64,000 nucleotides of DNA from Citrobacter tructae (GCF_004684345.1 NZ_CP038469.1:744001-808000), one strand, 5' to 3'; positions 1 to 9,093 are shown, counted from the stretch's first letter. Numbers and translations are program-made. Notes: a model not told the origin generated them from the letters alone.

Positions 1-581
1 TCTTTATCATCGTCGCGATTATCGCCATGCTGTCCTGTATCCTGTCTCTTCAGGCTGCGCTGAGCCGCCTGATCTTCTCCTTCTCCCGAGACAGAATGCT
101 GCCGGGAAGCGAGTGGATGTCCAAAATCTCTAAAAATGGCGTTCCGGATAATGCCATGGTGGTCAGTTGCTTACTGCCGGTGATCATTTGTGTCTGGGTC
201 TATTTCCAGCCCGACAATCTGTCGCGCATTACCGCGTTTGCCGTTATCGGTATCTACATCTCGTTCCAGATGGTGGTGCTTGCTGCGCTGCGCCAGCGTC
301 TGAAAGGCTGGAAACCGGCAGGTGAGTGGACCATTGGCGGCTGGGGGACAATCGTCAACGTGCTGGCGTTAGCCTATGGGCTGTGCGGGATTTGGCTGCT
401 GGCCCAGCCCGCCGACAGCAGTGATTTCATCGACCGCTGGACGGTGCTGTTTGGCCTGGCGATTGTCGTGGGATCGGGGCTTATCTACATGTTCCTGACG
501 CGTCCGTTTGGTCGCTCTGCGGCACCGGAGAATGATGCTATAGCCTACGCAAACAAGCTGAATATGGGGCAGGATAATTAA
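1..581 (+). CDS. APC-family amino acid/amine permease, C-terminal part
   Basis: The reading frame is open from the left edge of the window, so only the last roughly 193 residues of an inner-membrane transporter are present. Long hydrophobic stretches (about residues 40-60, 70-90, 110-130 and 145-165 of this fragment) separated by short basic loops fit the last helices of an amino acid-polyamine-cation (APC) permease. The loop with SRLIFSFSRDRMLP resembles the helix 8 region of that family. The gene ends at a strong hairpin shared with the convergent Cache gene. Its position beside genes for spermidine/aminobutyraldehyde oxidation suggests an amine or amino acid substrate. That is inference, because the N-terminal substrate-site helices are missing. 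Confidence 0.8.
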   Translation, partial: FIIVAIIAMLSCILSLQAALSRLIFSFSRDRMLPGSEWMSKISKNGVPDNAMVVSCLLPVIICVWVYFQPDNLSRITAFAVIGIYISFQMVVLAALRQRLKGWKPAGEWTIGGWGTIVNVLALAYGLCGIWLLAQPADSSDFIDRWTVLFGLAIVVGSGLIYMFLTRPFGRSAAPENDAIAYANKLNMGQDN

Positions 582-584
582 AAC

Positions 585-602
585 AAGGGCCTTCGGGCCC
601 TT
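585..602. terminator. Bidirectional intrinsic terminator between convergent genes
   Basis: A 7-bp perfect stem AAGGGCC/GGCCCTT closes a TTCG tetraloop. It lies between the stop codons of the permease (plus) and the Cache protein (minus), and overlaps the latter stop. The compact GC stem with flanking A/T residues is typical of an enterobacterial bidirectional terminator. Confidence 0.8.
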
Positions 603-1299
603 AGCTTTGATAGTGGTAGAGGATAAAGTAGTCGCTCTGATACACAATGCGGGTATTCGCGGGCGACAGTAATTCCCCCACTCGATAGCGCGGCCAACTG
701 GAGAAGATAATCCGGTTTTCCAGATTAGTCAGAATGACATAATCAGGCTGGGGGCAGGAGAGCAGCTCTGACTCTATCTGGCTAACCAACAGGTCGACGG
801 CAGCGACGCCAAGGAACTGCCCGTTGTAGTAAACGGGGACCGCCGAGGTCAGGGTGTACGAAATGTTGCAGATATAGTCGACATACGGTCCGTGAATATA
901 GGCTTCGCCTGCGGGCGGTGAATGTTTAAACCATTCGAAGGTTCTGAAATCCAACCGCTGCTGGGTGGCCTGATCTAAATCCAGATGTGCCTGACTCAGT
1001 CCGTTATCTTTCTTATACCACCACTCCAGAAGCCAATACTCTTTACTGGTCGGCGTATTCTCAATATGGCTGGCGAATCCGGCTCCCGAGCAATAATGAT
1101 TGTGATTCAGCGTGTGCTTGATGTGCTGCTGAACGGTAGATCTCACAGATGGATCGAGGACGACCTCTGCTGAAGCTTTTTGCACCCAGGCAATTGCCTC
1201 GTGGATGCTCCTCGCCAGCGCAACGGTAGACTCTACGGTAGAGACAGTAATATCATCAATTTTACGGATTAATGCGCTTAGGGATGTCGAAGAGCTCAT
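601..1299 (-). CDS. Cache (PDC) domain-containing protein, soluble
   Basis: The protein has 232 residues and no signal peptide or membrane segment. The second half (about residues 80-215) has the PAS-like Cache fold signature: aromatic-rich strands, then AVPVYYNGQFLGVAAVDL and the following strand YVILTNLENRIIFSS, as in periplasmic PDC sensors. Here the domain stands alone and appears cytoplasmic. It is transcribed in the same direction as the GntR regulator just upstream, 25 bp away, so the two are probably cotranscribed. A small-molecule sensor or co-regulator for the adjacent amine genes is possible, but no effector domain is present. The exact role is unknown to me. Confidence 0.7.
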   Translation of the reverse strand: MSSSTSLSALIRKIDDITVSTVESTVALARSIHEAIAWVQKASAEVVLDPSVRSTVQQHIKHTLNHNHYCSGAGFASHIENTPTSKEYWLLEWWYKKDNGLSQAHLDLDQATQQRLDFRTFEWFKHSPPAGEAYIHGPYVDYICNISYTLTSAVPVYYNGQFLGVAAVDLLVSQIESELLSCPQPDYVILTNLENRIIFSSWPRYRVGELLSPANTRIVYQSDYFILYHYQS

Positions 1300-1324
1300 G
1301 GGTCTGTCCTACCTTCACTGATTG

Positions 1325-2050
1325 TCAGTTCGAGTTATATTTCAGCTTTTTTTCAATAAGATAATAGGTAAACGTGTCGATAATCTGGGTGGCAAACTGC
1401 ACCGATTCTGCCTCATTATGCGCGGCCAGCGCGTCGGCTAACGCAGAATAGAGCGCGATAATCTCGGCATGAATATTGCCCGAGCGATAGAGGATAGCCA
1501 CCAGCGAGGCCCATTCCGCCTGCACTTGTAGCTCCTGGTTTGCCAGCCGTGCCGAATGCGAACTGGCAGCAATTGCCAGCAGGCAACGCATATCGGCCTG
1601 GGTCATTAACTCTGGCGAATCAGCCTTTCTCAGCACCTCAACAAACTCGCGAAATTTGGCGATATCCGCGTTGGTCATACGACGAGAAGCCAGCCTGGCG
1701 CTATGGCTGATAATGGCGCAGTGCATTTCGCCTAAGTCGGAGAGGTAATCTGTACCGATTGATTTAAACGGGTGCAGGGCGCTATTTTTGCCATCAATGT
1801 TTTCGCAAACAAAGCTCCCGCCATTTCGACCTCGAACCGTATGGATAAGATTATTAGCCCGAAGCGTGTTGAGTGCTTCTCTGATTGTGATATGTGAGAC
1901 ACCCATCATCTTTGCGAGGTCGGTTTCGTTAGGCAGTTGCTCTTTTGGCTCGAGCAATCCCGTAATGATGGCGTTTGAAAGGCGCTGCACAATCTGGTCA
2001 GAACGACTGACCTGCCCGATAGGCGCAAATATGACTGCATGAGTAATCAT
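1325..2050 (-). CDS. GntR-family (FadR/FCD type) transcriptional regulator
   Basis: A DNA-binding winged helix occupies about residues 15-80, with the GntR signature LPNETDLAKMMGVSHITIREAL followed by the wing RGRNGGSFV. An all-helical FCD-type effector domain follows to the end. FCD members usually bind organic acids or amine-derived metabolites through His/Asp residues around a metal. The ATG at 2050 was chosen; an in-frame TTG six codons upstream is preceded too closely by AGGGA. The gene is divergent from the aldehyde dehydrogenase operon and is its most likely regulator. Three TTTTACA-type half-sites lie in the shared upstream region. Confidence 0.85.
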   Translation of the reverse strand: MITHAVIFAPIGQVSRSDQIVQRLSNAIITGLLEPKEQLPNETDLAKMMGVSHITIREALNTLRANNLIHTVRGRNGGSFVCENIDGKNSALHPFKSIGTDYLSDLGEMHCAIISHSARLASRRMTNADIAKFREFVEVLRKADSPELMTQADMRCLLAIAASSHSARLANQELQVQAEWASLVAILYRSGNIHAEIIALYSALADALAAHNEAESVQFATQIIDTFTYYLIEKKLKYNSN

Positions 2051-2068
2051 AATCTTTTCTGCACTCAA

Positions 2069-2364
2069 TTCCCTGAAACAACAACCCTTTCTAACACAAG
2101 CCCGCCAGGCAAGGAAGGTCAGAATAGTCGCGTTATTTTACATGCCTGCGCGCAATATCGTTGCCCAGACGGATGTGTGTTCCGATAGCGTGATTGTCTG
2201 CTGTGCACACCGCGTCAACGGCGATGAAAAACCCTATGCTTAAAATGTAAAATCTAAGTTAAAAATGCGAGGTTTATCATACTGTCAATGTTGCGTATTT
2301 GAAAAAATTTTACAATATATATATTACATAAGATTCTTTATGTATTAGTGGGCAGGAGACAGTC
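2069..2364. promoter_or_regulatory. Divergent control region between GntR regulator and spermidine/aldehyde operon
   Basis: About 300 bp without a gene. The half nearest the dehydrogenase is very AT-rich (about 2280-2345). The octamer TTTTACAT occurs at 2136-2143, its inverted copy ATGTAAAA at 2245-2252, and TTTTACAA at 2308-2315. This is the kind of repeated half-site expected for a GntR dimer, but the assignment is inference. A Shine-Dalgarno GGAGA precedes the ATG at 2365. Confidence 0.5.
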
Positions 2365-3792
2365 ATGAAAACCCTGAAGCATTTTATCAACGGACAATAT
2401 GTGGCGGGCAGCACTGAAGAGACTTTTGAACTGGTGAGCCCGGTAGAGGGGGAAACGTACGCTTTGTCGCCCAATGGGGGGAAAGCGGAAGTGGATCAGG
2501 CCTACTCGGCAGCCGCGGCAGCGTTCAATATCTGGAAAAAATCAACGCCCGCGCAGCGACAAAAGGCACTTCTGGCGCTGGCAGATGAAATCGAACGCAA
2601 TGTAGAACGGTTGGTAAACGCCCAGAGTCAGGAGACCGGTCAGCTGCGCCATTTTATTGAGAAAGAGGAGATCGCGGCATCCTGCGATGCCATCCGCTTT
2701 TTTGCCGGTGCAGCGCGATGCCTTGAAGGGAAGGCCGCCGGTGAGTACTCCGCCGGGTTTACCTCAATCATTCGCCGTGAACCGCTGGGCATTGTGGGGC
2801 AAGTCACACCGTGGAATTACCCGTTTATGATGGCGGTGTGGAAGATTGCTCCCGCGCTGGCGGCAGGGAATACGGTGGTACTTAAACCGAGTGACACCAC
2901 GCCGATCAGCACGCTGCTGCTGGCAGAGCTGGCCGCGCCGCTATTTCCGAGAGGGGCATTTAACGTGGTGCTGGGGAAAGCCAATACCGGTTCGCTGGTG
3001 GTATCAAACCCGGCAGCCTCGCTGGTTTCTATTACCGGCTCGGTACGCGCCGGCCTGCAGGTGGCGGCTTCGGCGGCGGCAAACCTGACCAAAGCCCACC
3101 TGGAGTTGGGGGGCAAAGCACCCGCCGTGGTGTTTGCCGACGCGAATATGGATAAGGCGATTGAGACGATCACCAACGCAGGTTTTTTCAATGCCGGGCA
3201 GGACTGTACGGCCGCCACGCGAATTCTCGTGGAGCAGTCCGTTTATGCCGAGTTCCTGGAAAAACTGATCCAGAAAACGAAGAGCATCAAATTTGGTCCT
3301 CCGCAGGACCAGGATGCGTTGTACGGCGCGTTGAACAGCAGAAATCAACTTGAGCAGGTGCAAGGCTTTATTGCGCGTTTACCCGCGCATGCAAAAATTG
3401 AAACCGGCGGAAGAGCAGGATCTGGGCCAGGTTTCTACTTTGAGCCGACGGTAATCTCCGGCCTGCATCAACACGACGAAGCCATTCAGCATGAAGTGTT
3501 TGGCCCGGTGATGACCATTCAACCGTTTTCTACAGACGAAGAAGCGTTACACAAGGCTAATGACGTGGAATATGGCCTGGCGGCGAGCGTCTGGACCAGC
3601 AACCACAGCCGCGCGCAGCGCTTTTGCATTGACCTCGATTTTGGCACGGTGTGGATCAACAACCATATTCCACTGTGCGCTGAAATGCCGCATGGCGGCT
3701 TCAAAAAATCCGGCTACGGTAAAGATCTCTCCTCCTATTCACTCGATGAGTACACCCGAGTGAAACATATCATGTGCGACATTTCTGAATAG
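2365..3792 (+). CDS. NAD-dependent aldehyde dehydrogenase, aminobutyraldehyde type (PatD-like)
   Basis: The 475 residues span a complete ALDH-superfamily enzyme. Visible motifs are TPWNYPFMMAVWK (substrate/NAD region, about residue 150), the adenine-site VLKPSDTTP, the catalytic Glu in LELGGKAP (about 250) and the catalytic Cys in NAGQDCTAATR (about 283), ending with EVFGPV and MPHGGFKKSGYGKD. The block FFAGAARCLEGKAAGEY followed by IIRREPLGIV closely matches what I recall of E. coli PatD, gamma-aminobutyraldehyde dehydrogenase. The expected reaction is 4-aminobutanal to GABA with NAD+. It is the first gene of an operon with an exported NTF2-like protein, SpdH and cytochrome c, and SpdH would generate exactly this aldehyde. 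Confidence 0.88.
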   Translation: MKTLKHFINGQYVAGSTEETFELVSPVEGETYALSPNGGKAEVDQAYSAAAAAFNIWKKSTPAQRQKALLALADEIERNVERLVNAQSQETGQLRHFIEKEEIAASCDAIRFFAGAARCLEGKAAGEYSAGFTSIIRREPLGIVGQVTPWNYPFMMAVWKIAPALAAGNTVVLKPSDTTPISTLLLAELAAPLFPRGAFNVVLGKANTGSLVVSNPAASLVSITGSVRAGLQVAASAAANLTKAHLELGGKAPAVVFADANMDKAIETITNAGFFNAGQDCTAATRILVEQSVYAEFLEKLIQKTKSIKFGPPQDQDALYGALNSRNQLEQVQGFIARLPAHAKIETGGRAGSGPGFYFEPTVISGLHQHDEAIQHEVFGPVMTIQPFSTDEEALHKANDVEYGLAASVWTSNHSRAQRFCIDLDFGTVWINNHIPLCAEMPHGGFKKSGYGKDLSSYSLDEYTRVKHIMCDISE

Positions 3793-3803
3793 AGGGTAAG
3801 ACG

Positions 3804-4277
3804 ATGAAAGCATTAAAAATAGCCGCGCTGTCTCTGGTGATGTTCTCGGGACTTAGCCTGGCAGACAGTTCGCCGCTGACTACCGTCAATGAGTATATGG
3901 CGGCATGGAATGCGCATAACGCGCCGCTTGCCGCGCAGTATCTGGCAGAGGACGCGGTCTATTACGATGCCGCCGCCGGGGAACCGATAACCGGCAGAGA
4001 AAAAGCCGAGAAAGAAGTGATCGGCGCGTTTATTAAAGCGGTTCCGGATCTCAGCTGGAAAATGATCGGCAAACCCGTCTATGACGAGGATACGGTGGCA
4101 TTTCGCTGGGAGTTTTCGGGTAAAAATAGCGGCGAATGGGCAGGCAGTCCGCCGACAAATAATCCGATCAAATTTGAAGGCGTCAGCTATATTCATGTTA
4201 AAGCAGGGAAAATCACCTGGCAGGGTGATTATTATGATTCTAAAAAACTGGATGCAGAGTTAAAGCCAGTGAAGTAG
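3804..4277 (+). CDS. Exported NTF2/SnoaL-like protein
   Basis: The protein has 157 residues with a Sec signal peptide (MKALKIAALSLVMFSGLSLA, cleavage near residue 20). The mature part shows the SnoaL/NTF2-like cone fold pattern: helix with VNEYMAAWNAHNAPLAAQYLAEDAVYYD, GREKAEKEV, and a C-terminal strand set EGVSYIHVKAGKITWQGDYYD. Such domains serve as small ligand-binding or accessory proteins. It sits 11 bp after the aldehyde dehydrogenase with a good AGAGGGTAAG ribosome site, so it is cotranscribed. A periplasmic accessory to the following dehydrogenase is plausible. No catalytic function can be assigned. Confidence 0.8.
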   Translation: MKALKIAALSLVMFSGLSLADSSPLTTVNEYMAAWNAHNAPLAAQYLAEDAVYYDAAAGEPITGREKAEKEVIGAFIKAVPDLSWKMIGKPVYDEDTVAFRWEFSGKNSGEWAGSPPTNNPIKFEGVSYIHVKAGKITWQGDYYDSKKLDAELKPVK

Positions 4278-4284
4278 TCGGCGG

Positions 4285-4305
4285 TCCCCCTTGATGAGAG
4301 GGGGA
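4285..4305 (+). other. Intergenic hairpin in the dehydrogenase operon
   Basis: The inverted repeat TCCCCCT/AGGGGGA (7 bp, loop TGATGAG) lies between the NTF2-like gene and spdH. No U-tract follows, so it is more likely an RNA-processing or stability element than a terminator. Confidence 0.45.
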
Positions 4306-4360
4306 ACCTCTCATTTGTGCTGTGTTTAGGGCAGTGTGTGCGTGACAAAAGGACAAGTTA

Positions 4361-6253
4361 ATGGCAATTACCCGACGTGATTTTCTCAACGGTGTGGCGG
4401 TCACCATCGCCGCGGGGCTGACCCCTCTGGATCTGGTCAGAGCGGCAGGAAAGGGGCACGAATTTATTGATGGAAGTTATTATCCGCCTGGTTTGACGGG
4501 GTTACGGGGTAACCATCCCGGATCGTTTGAAATGGCGCATGCGCTGGGTCGTGAACATAAAAAATTTGATTTAGCTGCGCTTCCCGTTGAGGAAGACTAT
4601 GACCTGGTGATCGTCGGCGGGGGGATCAGCGGGCTGGCTGCCGGGTGCTTCTGGCGTCAACTCGCCGGGCAAAGCAGCAGGATTCTGATCCTCGACAACC
4701 ATGACGATTTTGGCGGTCACGCCAAACGTAACGAATTTAGCGTCGCGGGTAAAAAACTGATCGGCTATGGCGGCAGTGAGTCGTTCCAATCTCCGGCGCA
4801 CAATTTCAGCCCGGAAGTGCAAACGCTGATGGAAACACTCGGCGTCAGCGCTACCAAGCTGAAAGAGAGTTTTGACGTCAACTTCTATCCAGACTTGCAG
4901 CTTAGTCGCGGTGTCTTTTTCGACCAAAAGAATTTTGGCGAGACGAAAATAGTCAGCGGCGATCCGGGGCGCGCAGTCTCCGACGATATTCCACCGAACC
5001 GGCTCAATGGTCGTCATATCGAAGATTTTATTAATGACTTTCCGTTGAGCGAGGGCGATCGAAAAGCGCTTATCGATCTGCACGTGCGCCCTGGCGATTA
5101 CCTTCCGGGTATGACGGTCGAGGAGAAAATCGACTGGCTGGATACCCACAGCTACAGTGAGTTCCTGGCGACGAAAGTCGGTTTAAGCAAAATGGCACTG
5201 CTCTATTTCCAGCAGCGTTCCAACGATTTCTTTGCTATCGGCATTGAAGGTATTTCCTGTAGTGATGCACGGGCGTGTGCGTTGCCGGGCATGGAGGCAT
5301 TAGGGTTACCGCCGCTGGACGGCGAATCGCTGGCCGATCTCGAAGAGCCATATGTTTATCACTTCCCCGACGGCAACGCGGGCCTGGCGCGAATAATGGT
5401 CAGATATATGCTGCCGGATGCCTTGCCGGGCACCACAATGGAAGATTCCGTTCTTGCCAGACTGCATTACGAAAAATTGGATCTGCCGGAAAATACCACG
5501 CGTTTGCGCCTGAACAGTACCGTGATAAATGCGGCCAACATGCCGGATGGCGTGGCCGTTACCTACCTGCGCGATGGTAAAATGCATCGTGTACGCGCGA
5601 AAAATGCCATCATGGCGGGCTATAACATGATGATCCCATACCTTGTGCCGGAAACGCCGGAGCAACAGCAGGCGGATCTCAAGTTGAACGTGAAGGCGCC
5701 GCTGGTGTACACCAATGTGGTGGTGAAAAACTGGCAGGCGTTCAAGCAACTCGGCGTGCATGAGTTTTATTCACCGGCCGCGCCGTACAGCCGGATTAAG
5801 CTCGACTATCCGGTAAGCATTGGTGGGTATCAGCACCCGGCGACCCCGGACGATCCGATGGTCATTCATATGGTTTATGTGCCGACGTATCCGGGCAGTA
5901 ATTTACCGGCGAGGGAGCAATTCCGCCTCGGACGTGCCTATCTGCTGGGGACGACGTTTGCCGCGCATGAAGAGATGATCCGCGGCCAATTGCAGGAGAT
6001 GTTTGGCTCGACAGGTTTTGATAATCAACGGGATATCTCCGCCATTACGGTTAACCGCTGGGCGCATGGCTATGCCTATTACGCCAATCCGCTGTTTGAC
6101 GATATGGACAAAATGGACAAAGTCGTCGAGCGGGCGCGTAAGCCAATAGGCCGAATTGCGATAGCTAACTCTGATGCCGACTGGAGCGCTTATGCGCATG
6201 CGGCTATTGATCAGGCATGGCGTGCGGTTAACGAACTCAAGGATATGGGGTGA
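4361..6253 (+). CDS. spdH: Spermidine dehydrogenase-like FAD oxidoreductase, Tat-exported
   Basis: The protein has 630 residues. The N-terminus MAITRRDFLNGVAVTIAAGL is a twin-arginine signal, so the folded flavoprotein is exported to the periplasm. The Rossmann FAD motif DLVIVGGGISGLAAG lies near residues 80-95 and is followed by NHDDFGGHAKRNEF. Length, Tat signal and layout match the SpdH family (Pseudomonas aeruginosa SpdH). The Citrobacter freundii enzyme of this activity carries FAD and haem and cleaves spermidine to 1,3-diaminopropane and 4-aminobutanal. No CxxCH motif is present, so any haem would be b-type. A good AAGGA precedes the start. The next gene, 3 bp on, is a c-type cytochrome that could accept the electrons. 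The substrate is inferred from family and context. Confidence 0.8.
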   Translation: MAITRRDFLNGVAVTIAAGLTPLDLVRAAGKGHEFIDGSYYPPGLTGLRGNHPGSFEMAHALGREHKKFDLAALPVEEDYDLVIVGGGISGLAAGCFWRQLAGQSSRILILDNHDDFGGHAKRNEFSVAGKKLIGYGGSESFQSPAHNFSPEVQTLMETLGVSATKLKESFDVNFYPDLQLSRGVFFDQKNFGETKIVSGDPGRAVSDDIPPNRLNGRHIEDFINDFPLSEGDRKALIDLHVRPGDYLPGMTVEEKIDWLDTHSYSEFLATKVGLSKMALLYFQQRSNDFFAIGIEGISCSDARACALPGMEALGLPPLDGESLADLEEPYVYHFPDGNAGLARIMVRYMLPDALPGTTMEDSVLARLHYEKLDLPENTTRLRLNSTVINAANMPDGVAVTYLRDGKMHRVRAKNAIMAGYNMMIPYLVPETPEQQQADLKLNVKAPLVYTNVVVKNWQAFKQLGVHEFYSPAAPYSRIKLDYPVSIGGYQHPATPDDPMVIHMVYVPTYPGSNLPAREQFRLGRAYLLGTTFAAHEEMIRGQLQEMFGSTGFDNQRDISAITVNRWAHGYAYYANPLFDDMDKMDKVVERARKPIGRIAIANSDADWSAYAHAAIDQAWRAVNELKDMG

Positions 6254-6256
6254 TCT

Positions 6257-7468
6257 ATGCGTAATGTAACCGTTCTTATCGCCTGCTTGTTTAGCGCGAC
6301 GGTTTCCGCCGCGGAATCTAACGGTGAGTACATCGCCAGAATTTCAGACTGCGTAGCCTGTCACACCGCCAAGGGTGGGGACGCTATGGCAGGAGGGAAA
6401 AAGTTTCCCACGCCGGTGGGGGATATTTTCTCGACGAATATTACCCCGGACAAAACCCACGGCATTGGTAACTATTCTTACGAGGATTTTGAAAAAGCGG
6501 TGCGTCAGGGCATTGCCAAAGATGGCCATCCGCTATACCCGGCGATGCCATATCCGTCTTACGCGAAGCTCTCCGACGAGGATGTTCAGGCGTTGTATCG
6601 CTATTTTATGCATGATGTCACTCCGTCGACGGCAGCGAATAAAGAGAATGATATTCCGTGGCTTTTCTCTGCCCGCTGGCCGCTGCATATCTGGAACTGG
6701 TTATTTACCGATGCGCCAGCAACTGCTGCTGTCGACAGCAAAAAGACCGATGCCAATGCTGCGCTGATTCAGCGCGGCGCTTATCTGGTTGAGGGTCCGG
6801 GTCACTGCGGCTCCTGCCATACCCCGAGAGGGATGGCGATGAACGAGAAAGCCTACACCCATGCCGATGCGGAGTATCTGAGCGGTGCAATGATTGATGG
6901 CTGGTATGCGCCGTCTCTCAGGGGTTCCGGAATGTCTGAGCAGGAATTAACGTCGCTGTTACTGACCGGCAAAAGCAAGCATGCTGCGGTTTCGGGCTCG
7001 ATGGCTGAAGTCGTCAGTGAGAGTACGCAATACCTGACGGATGAAGATGCCACGGCGATTGCACAGTATCTGCTGAGCCTGAAAAGTACCAAGCCGGAGC
7101 CGACGCGTGCGGCGGTCACTACGGCTTCCTGGTCGAATTCTCCGCAGGCAGGAAAAGTGGTCTACAACCGTTATTGCTCAACCTGTCACGGTCTGGAAGG
7201 CAAAGGTACGGATAACAACGCGCCTTCACTTATCAACAATCCGTTGGTGATGGTTGACGATCCGACCCCGCTGTTCAGAGTCATTTCGCAGGGCGCGGAA
7301 ACGCCGACCACGCGGGGCAACGTGTCGTTTAAGATGCCGGCGTATAACGGATTGCTAACCGAGGGCGAGATGCGCGATGTGATCAACTATGTGCGCCATA
7401 GCTGGGGTGAAGGTAATGCCGAGGTTAGCCAGGAGGAGCTTGCCGGGCTAAAACCCGCCACACACTAA
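6257..7468 (+). CDS. Tri-haem periplasmic cytochrome c, dehydrogenase partner
   Basis: The protein has 403 residues with signal peptide MRNVTVLIACLFSATVSAA. Three haem c sites are visible: CVACH (about residues 32-36), CGSCH (about 183-187) and CSTCH (about 306-310), each beginning a cytochrome c domain with a later Met ligand region (for example FKMPAYNG). This three-domain layout is that of the cytochrome subunit of membrane-linked alcohol/gluconate-type dehydrogenases, which hands electrons to the quinone pool or an oxidase. It starts 3 bp after spdH, so the two are almost certainly translationally linked. The inferred role is electron acceptor of SpdH. The gene ends at a REP hairpin. Confidence 0.85.
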   Translation: MRNVTVLIACLFSATVSAAESNGEYIARISDCVACHTAKGGDAMAGGKKFPTPVGDIFSTNITPDKTHGIGNYSYEDFEKAVRQGIAKDGHPLYPAMPYPSYAKLSDEDVQALYRYFMHDVTPSTAANKENDIPWLFSARWPLHIWNWLFTDAPATAAVDSKKTDANAALIQRGAYLVEGPGHCGSCHTPRGMAMNEKAYTHADAEYLSGAMIDGWYAPSLRGSGMSEQELTSLLLTGKSKHAAVSGSMAEVVSESTQYLTDEDATAIAQYLLSLKSTKPEPTRAAVTTASWSNSPQAGKVVYNRYCSTCHGLEGKGTDNNAPSLINNPLVMVDDPTPLFRVISQGAETPTTRGNVSFKMPAYNGLLTEGEMRDVINYVRHSWGEGNAEVSQEELAGLKPATH

Positions 7469-7475
7469 GCGTCAT

Positions 7476-7505
7476 GCCGGATGCGGTGCTTGCACCGCAT
7501 CCGGC
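7476..7505. repeat. REP palindrome between convergent genes
   Basis: A perfect 14-bp inverted repeat with arms GCCGGATGCGGTGC and GCACCGCATCCGGC around a TT loop has the core of enterobacterial REP/BIME elements. It lies between the convergent cytochrome and MocR genes, where it can also protect or terminate transcripts. Confidence 0.85.
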
Positions 7506-7510
7506 AATGC

Positions 7511-8986
7511 TTACCCGCCGTTTGCGTGGATAATGTCTGCCAGCCGGGAAAATGCGGCGGCCATCTCATGTTCTTCAATGCTGGCAAAGCCCAGCAACAG
7601 GCCGCTGCGTTTCTCTTCATTAACGTAGTAACGTGAAAGTGGTCGTACCAATAACCCTTCCGTATTCGCCAGCTGCGCAATCGTGCTGTCGTCGACATGG
7701 GCTGGAAGCTGTAAAATCAGATGCAGCCCGGCGTTGCTGTTGAACGGTCCCAGATACGACTCTCCGAGTTGCGTCGCGATCAGTTCCACCAGCGTTTGGC
7801 GACGGCGGCTGTACAGCTGGCGCATTTTACGGATGTGCGCGGCGTAGTAGCCCTCGCGGATAAACTCCGCCAGCGCGGCCTGAATCAGAAGGTGTCCGCC
7901 GCGATAGAGGTCGTTATGGACTTTTTTCAGCGGTGCGGCGAGTGGTTTAGGCAGTACGACATACCCGAGTCGGAGGGCGGGATAGAGCGTTTTACTGAAT
8001 GTACCGATGTAGATAACCGGACTCTCTTCTTCCAGTCCTTGCAGTGAAGGAATGGGTTGACCTGAAAAGCGAAACTCGCTGTCGTAGTCATCTTCTACTA
8101 TCCAACTGTGCGTTTCACGTGCCCGAAACAGCAACTGCCGTCGACGATTCAGGCTCATCACCGACCCAAGCGGGTACTGATGTGACGGTGTCACAAAAAT
8201 CAACTTCGGGGCGGTCTCAGATGCTACCGGAGGTACTATGCCTTGTTCATCAACCGCAATGGCCGAGAAGTTAACCGCGTTGATGCGCAGAATATTTTTG
8301 ATTCCCCAGTAGCCCGGCTCTTCAATCCAGGCGTTATCGCCAGGGTTACACAGAGTGCGCGTCACTAAATCCAGCGCCTGGTGGATGCCTTCGGTGATCA
8401 GTATCTGGTCAGGAGAGCACCTGACGCCGCGCGCGGTACGTAGATAATCCGCCAGTGCTTCTTTCAGTTCACCGTCGCCACCCGCCGCATCATAGGTGAG
8501 AAATTCGGGGCGCAGTCGTCGTGCCAGTCGATCCTGAATTTTTTTAAGCGTGCGGTGGGGGAAATGTTGCACATCAGGAACGCCTGGAATAAACGCGCCC
8601 CATTGGCGCGGGCTGGCGCTGGCGTTACCGAGCAACTCAAGGCTCCGGGCAGACAGGCTGGTGCGGTCTTCCTGTGCAGGGGGCGTGGCTTGTATGTCGG
8701 GCCGCAGCTCGAGATTGTCCAGCACGCTGTCGGTGACAAATGTGCCGCTGCTGGTGCGTGCAGAAATATACCCTTCAGCCTGAAGTTGCTCATACACACG
8801 CAAAACGGTATTGCGCGATAACCCCAGTTCGCCCGCCAGATCGCGCGAAGGCGGCATGCGGGTGGCGGGTTTCAGGTTGCCTTCAAGAATGCAGCTGCAG
8901 ATGGCGGCATACAAACGCCGGTGCAGTTTCTCGTCGGCTTGCTGGCTAAATGCATGCTTGATCACATCTCCGGCAAGTGAACGCAT
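7511..8986 (-). CDS. MocR/GabR-type regulator (GntR HTH fused to aminotransferase-like domain)
   Basis: With the ATG at 8986 (AAGGAT Shine-Dalgarno) the protein has 491 residues; an upstream in-frame extension is possible but less likely. A GntR winged helix lies at about residues 15-85 (MPPSRDLAGELGLSRNTVLRVYEQL, then SGTFV). A fold-type I PLP domain follows with PSHQYPLG, EDDYDSEF and the PLP lysine in GTFSKTLYPALRLGY. MocR proteins sense PLP plus an amine such as GABA. The gene is divergent from the PuuE/GabT-like transaminase, 107 bp away, the same arrangement as GabR and its target. It therefore probably activates that gene in response to GABA or a related compound. Confidence 0.88.
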   Translation of the reverse strand: MRSLAGDVIKHAFSQQADEKLHRRLYAAICSCILEGNLKPATRMPPSRDLAGELGLSRNTVLRVYEQLQAEGYISARTSSGTFVTDSVLDNLELRPDIQATPPAQEDRTSLSARSLELLGNASASPRQWGAFIPGVPDVQHFPHRTLKKIQDRLARRLRPEFLTYDAAGGDGELKEALADYLRTARGVRCSPDQILITEGIHQALDLVTRTLCNPGDNAWIEEPGYWGIKNILRINAVNFSAIAVDEQGIVPPVASETAPKLIFVTPSHQYPLGSVMSLNRRRQLLFRARETHSWIVEDDYDSEFRFSGQPIPSLQGLEEESPVIYIGTFSKTLYPALRLGYVVLPKPLAAPLKKVHNDLYRGGHLLIQAALAEFIREGYYAAHIRKMRQLYSRRRQTLVELIATQLGESYLGPFNSNAGLHLILQLPAHVDDSTIAQLANTEGLLVRPLSRYYVNEEKRSGLLLGFASIEEHEMAAAFSRLADIIHANGG

Positions 8987-9093
8987 TTGGATCCTTAAAA
9001 TAAAACGATTTGGCTCTCGATTAAAGTACCAGATGGCGTCTAAATTTAAAGGGTAATTCAACCCTGAATGTGTTTATGGACAAGGTGTAGAGA

